Shown here: positions 7,412-15,109 of the stretch, piece by piece
How positions within the stretch are numbered: position 1 is the stretch's first letter
How the letters are laid out: each line of letters opens with the position of its first letter
Assembly (NCBI RefSeq): GCF_014205835.1
Contig: NZ_JACHCQ010000048.1
Location: forward strand, 1-32,705
Reading direction: 5' to 3'
Origin: Pedobacter sp. AK013
GTDB lineage: Bacteria > Bacteroidota > Bacteroidia > Sphingobacteriales > Sphingobacteriaceae
Length of the DNA stretch: 32,705 nt
The notes under the pieces: generated by a model
The model's database searches: none
The model's input: the letters and a program-made list of their open reading frames with translations, nothing else
Told to the model about the DNA's origin: nothing
Made by a program: the position numbers and the translations under genes

Positions 7412-7898
7412 TTTCGCAGCTGCTTACGAGAAAAAGGATATTGTTGAAATGACTAAAAAGAAAGCAGAGATGTTAAGCCTGATTGACGACCTGGACGAAC
7501 TGTTGGCTACACAACCGAGCATGCTTTTGGGGAAATGGATAGCTGATGCCAGAAAATTAGGTAAAAACGCCCGGGAAAAGGATTATTATGAAAAGGATGC
7601 TAAAATGCTGATTACAGTTTGGGGGGGCAAACAGCGTTCGTTAAACGATTATGGCAACCGCAGCTGGGCAGGCTTAACCGGCGATTTCTACAAAAAAAGA
7701 TGGGAAATGTTTTTGAATGATGTTTTACTAAGCGTTAAAGAAGGAACTAAATTCGATGAAAAGGCCTTTAAACAGAAAACATACAAATTTGAAGACCAAT
7801 GGGTAGATGAGCACAAGATTTTTAACAGTGCACCTGTTGGCGATAGTTTTCAGAAAAGCCGGTTACTGATGCTTAAATACAGCCCTTATTTCTATTAA
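7398..7898 (+). pseudogene. C-terminal fragment of a GH89 alpha-N-acetylglucosaminidase
   Basis: The frame is open from 7308, but homology begins at LRDDFAAAYEKKDI (about 7401). It continues through AEMLSLIDDLDELL and MLLGKWIADAR to MLITVWGGKQRSLNDYGNRS, then WAGLTGDFYKKRWEMF and a normal stop. This is the helical C-terminal domain of GH89 (NAGLU) enzymes; the human enzyme has the matching [20 protein letters not shown]. About 165 of roughly 700 residues remain and the catalytic barrel is missing. A hairpin terminator follows. The 5' part has been replaced by unrelated sequence, which points to deletion or recombination, not point decay. The product cannot be a hydrolase. Confidence 0.75.
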
Positions 7899-7953
7899 AA
7901 TACAGTCTTAAATATTTTAGTGGGTTAAAACTGCCAAAAATGGTTTCAAAAAC

Positions 7954-7985
7954 CTGCAAATCGTATGATTGCAGTTTTTTTTTAT
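7954..7985 (+). terminator. Rho-independent terminator after the GH89 fragment
   Basis: CTGCAA (7954-7959) pairs with TTGCAG (7969-7974) around a 9-base loop, followed immediately by a run of T. It sits 56 bp after the stop and is presumably the original terminator of the lost GH89 gene. Confidence 0.7.
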
Positions 7986-8337
7986 TCGTTTTTAACTTTG
8001 AATATTAGTCGTCCTTACAATGGGGGAAATATAATGTAAAGTTCACCCCTTCCAATACCAATATATTCAATTGTATTATTTTTTTATGATTATAAAATTA
8101 CGCTAATTTTTTAAAAACAACACTGACCCCTCGACAATAATAATGCTTTGTTTATTTTACAATATGATTTAGAAATGCAAGGGTTTATCACGATAATCTT
8201 ATGCAATTGCATTAATTCTTGTTAAAAAAAGATAATAATCTGGTATAAATGGCACATTCATAAGCTTCAGAAAAATCTAATTTGCAATATTAGCTTATGG
8301 TTGATAATACTATCCAAACTTTTTAACCAAATAAATA
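7986..8337. other. AT-rich intergenic leader of the GH36 fragment
   Basis: No coding signal. It contains an inverted repeat, CATAAGCT at 8259-8266 and AGCTTATG at 8292-8299, 38 bp before the GH36 start. This could be an operator or a leader hairpin. No exact TAnnTTTG box was found. Confidence 0.4.
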
Positions 8338-9171
8338 ATGAAAAGAAAAAACACACTTTTTTTTTTACTCTCAATGGCAATAGGTCTAAATAGCTTTGCG
8401 CAGAAAACCATAGAAATTGCTACAAAAAGCAATGTACTGATCTTAGAAACAGATCGTGATAACACTTTATTATCGACTTACCTTGGCAAAAAACTAGACA
8501 ATGTGAACGAATACCCAAGCATACAAGCATTAGATAAATACAAACCCGGCTCTGATGATCTTTTAAATAAACGTGAAGCTCATATTGCTTCTGGTTCGCT
8601 TAACTTATTAGAACCTGCATTAACTGTAACCCATGCCGACGGAAACAAATCGACGGTACTAACATTTTCGGATGTAAAAACCGAACAGCTGGATCAGAAC
8701 AGAAAATTAACCAGTATAATGCTCAAAGATTTAAAATACAATTTTCAGGTTACACTAAAGTACCTCGCCTATTTTAATGAAAACGTAATTGAGCAATGGG
8801 CAGAAATTGAGCATAAAGAGAAAGGCAGCGTGGTGTTAAATAAATATGCCTCTGCAAATCTTACCCTGAGTGGAAAAAAATTCTTCCTTAAAAACCAATA
8901 TAGTGGTGCTACACGCGAAATGAGATCGGAAGAGCAACAATTGCTGCATGGCATAAAAACCATCGATTCGAAACTTGGAACCAGAACAAATTTGCTTCAT
9001 TCTTCTTCTTTCATGGTTTCGATAGATCAGCCTGCCACTGAGGATACGGGTGATGTAATTGCAGGCTCCTTAGCGTGGACAGGAAACTTTAAATTAGATT
9101 TTGAAACTTTTGACGAGTACTATCTTCGGGTAACTGCCGGAATTAATAATTTTTCGTCGAATTATAACTAG
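8338..9171 (+). pseudogene. N-terminal fragment of a secreted GH36 alpha-galactosidase
   Basis: ATG at 8338 gives a signal peptide (MKRKNTLFFLLSMAIGLNS, then FAQ) and 277 residues. These match the N-terminal beta-sandwich of GH36 enzymes: EIATKSNVLILETD, then LVEPAL-like SLNLLEPALTVTHADG, LKYLAYFNENVIEQWAEIEH, and SLAWTGNFKLDFETFD. The frame stops at GINNFSSNYN, just where family members pass into the catalytic barrel. At least 400 residues, with both catalytic aspartates, are missing. Directly after the stop, sequence of a histidine kinase begins in another frame, so the break is a recombination junction near 9160-9175. The fragment may still be made and exported but cannot be catalytic. Confidence 0.75.
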
Positions 9172-10103
9172 GGGATAAAGACGAAATCATCAAAGTTTAT
9201 TTTGAGCTGGATAAGTCGATGACAGCAGAATGGGATAAATGAAAAAAGTTTATCAATGACTATGTGGCATAAAATACTGTACAGGACCAAAATAAGTTAT
9301 TAAGCGAAAAAAATGCACAACGAGCCCTATGGTTGCTGATCATTTCATTTTCCTCAGTGGTGATTGTACTGACCATCTATCTAATGATGCTCCGTCGCGA
9401 CAGAAAAGCGAAAGCTCAGATAGAAGCGCTCAACGACATGGCCACTATGCAAATCATGGCCATGGAAGAGGCAAAACACCAGGCGGTAAAGGAAGAGCAA
9501 CAACGACTTGGACAAGACCTTCACGATGGCCTTTCATCATCCATTGCTGCCATCAGATATCAATTAGAAACACTAATGATGGATACCAGTGATGTTGACC
9601 TGAAGAAAAAATTGGATATGCTCCAAAAGGAAACGGAAAATGCTTATAAAGCAGCGCGGAACAAAAGCCATGAATGGTTCAGTGCCGCTGATGAGCAACT
9701 AGAACAGTCGTTTGAAAAACAAATTATATTACTGACAGATAACTCTCTACCTGATAGCAGATACAACAAGGAAATTCACATAGACAATAGCGCATTATCA
9801 GGTGTCGACATGGACACACGAATAGCATTACTCCGCATTATTCAAGAGGCCATCACCAATATTATCAAACATGCCAAAGCTAAAAATGTGGGTATTCTGA
9901 TTTATGAAGAAGATGAGAACTTATTATTAACAATCAATGATGATGGAATAGGTTTAGATGAAAAGAAAGCTGACAAGGGAAAATCAACCATAGGTTTACA
10001 GTCCATTCGCCGCCGTGTTGAATATCTAAATGGTGAAATTAAGATAAATTCAAATACCAAAGGCACTGAAATAATTGTATCTATCCCATTAATGTCACTG
10101 TAG
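9172..10103 (+). pseudogene. Histidine kinase, 5'-truncated with two in-frame stops
   Basis: One frame runs from about 9174 to the stop at 10103, broken by TGA at 9240-9242 and TAA at 9270-9272. Before the stops it reads DEIIKVYFELDKSMTAEWD, the end of a TPR-like sensor region. After them come a membrane segment (WLLIISFSSVVIVLTIYLMM), a coiled coil, and the HisKA_3 dimerisation box QRLGQDLHDGLSSS, whose His is the phosphoacceptor. The HATPase follows, with N box EAITNIIKHA, G1 NDDGIGL and G2 GLQSIRRRVEYLNG. Such kinases pair with LuxR-type regulators; none is nearby. The intracellular part is intact and could only be made from an internal start such as TTG 9333. The sensor is lost, so I call it a pseudogene. 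Confidence 0.75.
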
Positions 10104-10491
10104 TCATACCCTCCCCAAAACAAATCGGCAGGTTTGTAAATATGATCTTTATAAGAGGCTTAGGGATGGTCGGCAAAACCCTTTAAGAGAATTTTTTCTG
10201 TTCGAATTCTGCCCTAAGATGATCTAAATCCAGACCACTTCCGGTAAGGGTTTCCTTTTTATAGGATCTTAACTTTATTCGCTTTTTAAGATTCCTTTTA
10301 TGAAAAGAAATTTCAGTTTACTCTTCTTTTTGAAGAAAAGAAACACAAATCCTCAAGGTATCTCACTCAATTTGCGTGAGAATCACCATTGAAAAAAAAA
10401 TGTGCAGAAATTGCTACTGGAAAAAGCACACGATGAAAAGAGGAATGTGATTGCCCAAAAAATTACTGTGTTAACCAGAAAAACAACAAGC
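10104..10491. other. Gene-free stretch between kinase relic and HTCS
   Basis: No full gene. A minus frame at about 10183-10260 reads ETLTGSGLDLDHLRAEFEQK, then KFS and a stop. It looks like the tail of a protein but has no start and is not assigned. A short inverted repeat, TCTCAC (10361-10366) and GTGAGA (10376-10381), lies downstream of the HTCS and could end its transcript, although a clean T-run is missing. Confidence 0.35.
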
Positions 10492-13400
10492 TTACAAAGA
10501 ACTGTCATTAGCCGAATTCCTTTTTTTCGCTCTATATTCAGAAGGAAGTACCTGGTATTTTTCCCTAAATGCCTTTGCAAAATAGTTAGGGGTGCTAAAA
10601 CCGACCATATAACAGATTTCAGAAATGGTTTTACTGCTTTTTTCCAATAAAACCGCCGCTTTCTCGAGCTTGACAGACCTGATAAAATCTATAGGGGTTT
10701 TACCAGTAACCTGCAAGCACCTTCTGTACAACGACACCCTGCTGATCACCATATGTTTGCTCAGATCTTCCACAGATAATTGAGGCTTATTAAGATTGTC
10801 TTCAATGTAAAGCAATGCGGTATTCAGGAATTTCACATCATCCGATTCGATCTCCATTTCCGGAGATGCCATGCTCACCTGTCTGGAATAAGTTTTTTTA
10901 AAGGTTTGATTCAGCGTGAGCAGGTTCTTGATTTTGGAATGTAAAATCTCGAAATTAAATGGTTTGGTCATATAATCGTTCGCTCCTATTTCCAATCCCT
11001 TTAGTTGCTCTTCTTCACCAGTCAAAGCCGTTAAAAGAATAATCGGTATATGCTTTGTCCTTTCATCTGATTTTAATTTCCCACACAGTTCATTGCCGTC
11101 CATTTTAGGCATACTAATATCGGAAACAATCAAATGTGGGTGTAGCGCGAGGGCTTTTTGCCAGCCTTCTTTACCATTAGAGGCCTCTAGTATATTGTAA
11201 AAAAGACTCAAGTTATCTTTAAGGTAAAACCTGAAATCCTCATTATCCTCAACCAACAGAATAACCGGTGCATTTTTTATGCGGATGCGCTTGTCGGAAG
11301 ATTCTTTTTCTCTGTCTTTTTTACGTTCTGGATTTGGGAGATTGATATTTTGGGGATCATTTTGCCCTTGTGCTGTGAGACCAACAGAGATCAGACTTAG
11401 AGATACGGTGAAGATGCTTCCAAAATCAGGTTCACTTTCCACCTTTATTTCTCCACCATGCATTTTCACAAATTCTTTGGTGATGGAAAGTCCGATTCCT
11501 GATCCCTGGTTAAGGATAGAAGAGGATGTTTCATGCTGAAAAAAGCGTTCAAAGATCTTTTCCAATCTGTCTTTTGGAATACCTATCCCCGAATCGATCA
11601 CCTTTAACTCCAACGAAACCCTGTCATCCCCTGGCTGGTCATCCAGTTTTTGTAGTTCAACACCTACTGTTCCTCCTGATGGTGTAAATTTAAATGCATT
11701 TGAAAGTAAATTGAATAATATTCGCTCTATCTTATCCTGATCGTATGAAACATGTAAATTTTCTATGGTGCTTTTGAAAGTAAGTTTGATCTGTTTCCGT
11801 TCTGCCAGATCGTAAAAAGAATCTGTTGCCTCTTTAATAAAAGAAACGATTTCGCCATCACTCCTGTTCAGTTTAAGCTCATGCTCTTCCATTTTACGGA
11901 AATCGAGCAGTTGATTTACCAGATTCAATAACCGCCGTGCATTTCTTTTGATCATGGCCAATTGTCCATACCGTCCATTTTCCTTAGATTCGATCAAAAG
12001 TTTATCCACAGGGACCAGGATCAGGGAAATAGGTGTCCTGAATTCATGGCTGAGGTTGGTTAAAAATTTAATTTTTAGCAGGTCTAATTCTCGCAACCTT
12101 TCTGCCTCTTTGCGGTCCTGCTCACGTAATTGCTGAACCTGGATCCTTTCCTGTACCAAAGCAAACTCCCTTCTTAATTTATTGATCCCCCTGCTCCTGA
12201 TAAACAGCAATAGGCAAGCAATGGCCAAAACATACAGGATATAGGCCCAGGTTGTACGCCAGAAAGGAGGCCGGATAGTAATTTTCAATTGTGACTCGGC
12301 CAAGAGTGCAGAGTTGTTTTCGTTAAAGGCTTTTACACGGAGTACGTATTCTCCGGGGTTGAGATTCGTAAAAGTAGCTTTACGGCTTTCTGAAGGAACC
12401 GTAAGCCAGCGTTTATCGAATCGTTCCAGATTATATTTATAGATTACCTTTTGAGGATTGAAATAATTGAGCAGTGCAAACTGGACCGAAAAAACATTCT
12501 CTTTATAGGTGAGGGTTAAATTCTTCAGTTCTGTTATGGTTTCGGGCAGAATGATGTTCCCGTTTATACTTTCACCAACGCTTACCTTATGGTAAAAGAC
12601 CTCCAGATCGGTCATTACCAGTGCTGAGGGAAACTGGTTGTTCTTAATCTGCCCCGCTCTGAAAATATTGAAGCCGTTCGGCCCTCCAAAAACCAGTTCG
12701 CCAGTCTTAGTTTTCAATACTGTATTGATGTTGAACTGCGTATTCTGCAACCCGTCTGATTTGTTGTATTTAACGTACCTAAACTTATAGCCTTCTCCCT
12801 GAGCAATTACAGAAATTTTATAAAGCCCTTTAAGGGAACTGTACCAGATATTGTGATCTTCATCTTCGATAAGTGAAAGTACAGTATTTTCAGGCAGGCC
12901 AATCTCTTCGCTTAAATTAGTGAACTTTCTGTTTGCAGGATTGTATATGCTTATCCCTTCTCTTGTACCTATCCAGATCCACCCCCTGCTATCATTAGCG
13001 ATTGAATTTACGATTCCCTGTATCAGGGAATTGGTATCCCTGCTATTGTTTTTCAAATATCTAAACTTAGCAGTTTTTGCATCCAGGATATTCACCCCTG
13101 CCGTGGTGCCGATTAAGATATTTTTGTTTCTATCTTCATACAAACAGGTAACCACATAAGCATTTAATGTATTTTTAACCGAGGGGTTAAAGTGTTTAAA
13201 TTTTCCGGTACTGCGTTCAAGTAAATTCAGCCCACCGTTTAAGGTGCCTGCCCAGAGCCTGTTGGAAGAATCTTCCAGCAAAGCATAAATCCGGTTATCT
13301 GAAATACTCGAGGGATCAGCGGTATGCTTAAAATTCGTAAACTTCTGCCCGTCAAAAGAATCAAGCCCACCTAAATAGGTACCGATCCATAAAACACCTG

Positions 13401-14676
13401 AATGATCAATAGTAAGGCTGATCACAATATCACTGCTTAAAGAATTACTGCTGGCAGGATTATTACGGTACCTTTTTATTTCGCCTGTACTTCTGTTTAA
13501 GTACAGCAGGCCTGCTCCGTTTGTTCCGATCCACAGGTTACCTTTGTTATCCTCTGCAAATGAGTTAACATCCTCGTTTAGCGCATTTTTCCTGGTTAAA
13601 TACTGATTTAAGGGGAATTTATAAATACTTTTATGGTAATAAGAAATCCCTTTTTTATAGGTTCCGATCCATACTATTCCATTGTTATCTTTATATAAAG
13701 TGCCTACACTATTGTCAATTAAACCCTTAGTATCATCTTCTTTGCTTAGAATATAGGTTAACCGGTGGGTATGTTTGTCCAGGATATTAATTCCGCCATG
13801 ATCGATCCCTATCCAGATTTTGCCATCGTTGCCCTCAATTACCTTACTTACGCTATTGGAGCTTAATCCTAACGGAGCCTGTTTTTTTCCAAAATAACTA
13901 AACTGTTCGCTTGCCGCATTTAGGTAATATAAACCGAAAGGATTGCCCTTGCTATAGATAAAAATATTGCCTTCCGAATCGCAATTGAGGTTGAAGGAAT
14001 TTACCTGCTCACCAAACCGTTGGTTTACGGTAAAGTACCTGTTTGTTACCCTGCGTTTTTTTAAATTGAACTTGTCAAGAACACCGCTGGCGTAAATAAC
14101 CCATAAATTACCTTTTTCGTCATCAATAAAATCGCTTATCTCATCAGCATATAATGATTTGGATACGTCCTTCTGATGGCTATACCTGATGGTTGTATTA
14201 GTTTTTGGATCATAGCCAAAAATACCCAGGTTTTCGACCTGGAAATAGAGCTTACCGCTACTATTGGTTTTTACCCCTTGGAGGTATCCCTTTGGAATTT
14301 TATACTTTTTAAAGTGTTTATCCTGAAAGCTTTCAAATTTTTCGGTCGAGGGATTGTAAATACTGAAACTACCTCCGGAAGCAATCCATAACTCTTTTTC
14401 AGGCCCCTCAAATATATCGACAATATGCCCATTAGGTACGCTTGAACTGTCTTTCGAATTGTGTTTAAATATCTTGAATTCATGTCCATCATAGCGGTTT
14501 AAGCCAGACAATGTACCAAACCACATAAATCCTTTATAGTCTTTAAATATGGCATTTACCTGATTATCCGATAGGCCGTTAGAAATATCCAGCTGGGAAA
14601 ACCGATAGGTGTTTTCCTGCGCAAAAAGAGAATTGCACAAGATAGATATAAAGATGAAAGCAAAAAACCGATGCAT
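10492..14676 (-). CDS. Hybrid two-component system regulator (HTCS) of the PUL
   Basis: 1394 residues, the standard HTCS size. A signal peptide (MHRFFAFIFISILCNSLFAQ) precedes about 740 residues of two Reg_prop beta-propellers; examples are GLSDNQVNAIFKDYKGFMWF and repeated LWIGT blades. A Y_Y_Y domain and a membrane segment (WAYILYVLAIACLLLF, about 810-826) follow. The cytoplasmic part has HisKA (NLSHEFRTPISLI, H877), HATPase (NLLSNAFKFTPSGG), a receiver (HLIVSDISMPKMDG, D1186) and a C-terminal AraC-type HTH (about 1299-1385). All phosphorelay residues are present. HTCS proteins bind an oligosaccharide of the target glycan in the periplasm and activate the cognate susC promoter. The gene is the last of the PUL strand, separated from GH74 by a GH29 relic. 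The sensed sugar is not readable from the sequence. Confidence 0.93.
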   Translation of the reverse strand: MHRFFAFIFISILCNSLFAQENTYRFSQLDISNGLSDNQVNAIFKDYKGFMWFGTLSGLNRYDGHEFKIFKHNSKDSSSVPNGHIVDIFEGPEKELWIASGGSFSIYNPSTEKFESFQDKHFKKYKIPKGYLQGVKTNSSGKLYFQVENLGIFGYDPKTNTTIRYSHQKDVSKSLYADEISDFIDDEKGNLWVIYASGVLDKFNLKKRRVTNRYFTVNQRFGEQVNSFNLNCDSEGNIFIYSKGNPFGLYYLNAASEQFSYFGKKQAPLGLSSNSVSKVIEGNDGKIWIGIDHGGINILDKHTHRLTYILSKEDDTKGLIDNSVGTLYKDNNGIVWIGTYKKGISYYHKSIYKFPLNQYLTRKNALNEDVNSFAEDNKGNLWIGTNGAGLLYLNRSTGEIKRYRNNPASSNSLSSDIVISLTIDHSGVLWIGTYLGGLDSFDGQKFTNFKHTADPSSISDNRIYALLEDSSNRLWAGTLNGGLNLLERSTGKFKHFNPSVKNTLNAYVVTCLYEDRNKNILIGTTAGVNILDAKTAKFRYLKNNSRDTNSLIQGIVNSIANDSRGWIWIGTREGISIYNPANRKFTNLSEEIGLPENTVLSLIEDEDHNIWYSSLKGLYKISVIAQGEGYKFRYVKYNKSDGLQNTQFNINTVLKTKTGELVFGGPNGFNIFRAGQIKNNQFPSALVMTDLEVFYHKVSVGESINGNIILPETITELKNLTLTYKENVFSVQFALLNYFNPQKVIYKYNLERFDKRWLTVPSESRKATFTNLNPGEYVLRVKAFNENNSALLAESQLKITIRPPFWRTTWAYILYVLAIACLLLFIRSRGINKLRREFALVQERIQVQQLREQDRKEAERLRELDLLKIKFLTNLSHEFRTPISLILVPVDKLLIESKENGRYGQLAMIKRNARRLLNLVNQLLDFRKMEEHELKLNRSDGEIVSFIKEATDSFYDLAERKQIKLTFKSTIENLHVSYDQDKIERILFNLLSNAFKFTPSGGTVGVELQKLDDQPGDDRVSLELKVIDSGIGIPKDRLEKIFERFFQHETSSSILNQGSGIGLSITKEFVKMHGGEIKVESEPDFGSIFTVSLSLISVGLTAQGQNDPQNINLPNPERKKDREKESSDKRIRIKNAPVILLVEDNEDFRFYLKDNLSLFYNILEASNGKEGWQKALALHPHLIVSDISMPKMDGNELCGKLKSDERTKHIPIILLTALTGEEEQLKGLEIGANDYMTKPFNFEILHSKIKNLLTLNQTFKKTYSRQVSMASPEMEIESDDVKFLNTALLYIEDNLNKPQLSVEDLSKHMVISRVSLYRRCLQVTGKTPIDFIRSVKLEKAAVLLEKSSKTISEICYMVGFSTPNYFAKAFREKYQVLPSEYRAKKRNSANDSSL

Positions 14677-14693
14677 ATGTTACTGTATAATAA

Positions 14694-14969
14694 TTATAGA
14701 TTGAAAGATTTGAGATGACCAATAAAGCAAATTAATCCTCTAAAGCAACCGTGGATTATATCCTTATCGTAGTTATCGTGATGCACTTCTTGAATCATCA
14801 AAAAACGGACACCAGCAGCTTTATAATTTTTTGTAAGCGCAGTCAGGTCAATCTTTATGAGATTCCAATCATAAAGTACTTCCTTATATCCGGAATCGGA
14901 TGGGTGACCGTTTTTTTTGAGGTGATTTTTATAAGCAGTCGTTCCCATTAAAAAATAGTATTTGTTCAT
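14694..14969 (-). pseudogene. Relic of a GH29 alpha-L-fucosidase
   Basis: A 91-residue frame contains AYKNHLKKNGHPSDSGYKEV, then LYDWNLIKIDLTALTKNYKA and AGVRFLMIQEVHHDNYD. This fits the GH29 barrel stretch around the conserved HHDNFD/HHDGF motif, where family members read GYKD...WKaekfDpeaLvklYkkAGAKY...HHDNFD. After HHDNYDKD the similarity ends (IIHGCFRGLICFIG). No signal peptide, no catalytic nucleophile region. It sits in the PUL strand between GH74 and the HTCS, so an ancestral locus may have had a fucosidase, which would suit fucosylated xyloglucan. Too short to fold as a hydrolase. Confidence 0.5.
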
Positions 14970-15004
14970 TATTGCTTTCAGATTCTTGTATCAGAACTAT
15001 TTTA

Positions 15005-15109
15005 AATAATAAACCTTATATGAAATGGAGCCAGCAACATGTTCACGCTGGTTCCATAAAAAGAGTTCAATTAATTTATTTTTTAATAACCTTAAATGAT
15101 TTTGATAAA
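15005..15109. repeat. Direct repeat copy A: terminator and start of T9SS-tail coding region
   Basis: About 100 bp that recurs at 18291-18390 with roughly nine in ten bases identical by eye. Both copies contain the same hairpin and the stop-codon end of a T9SS sorting domain. In this copy it is the natural 3' end of the GH74 gene. Confidence 0.85.
15025..15057 (-). terminator. Hairpin terminator of the GH74 gene
   Basis: ATGGAGCCAGC (15025-15035) pairs with GCTGGTTCCAT (15047-15057) in an 11-bp stem with one G-T pair and an 11-base loop. It begins 19 bp beyond the GH74 stop. The following T-run on the minus strand is weak. Confidence 0.6.

Noticed and set aside
10183..10260. Tail-like minus frame reading LTGSGLDLDHLRAEFEQK
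   Set aside because: No start, about 26 residues, family not recognised; kept only as a remark.
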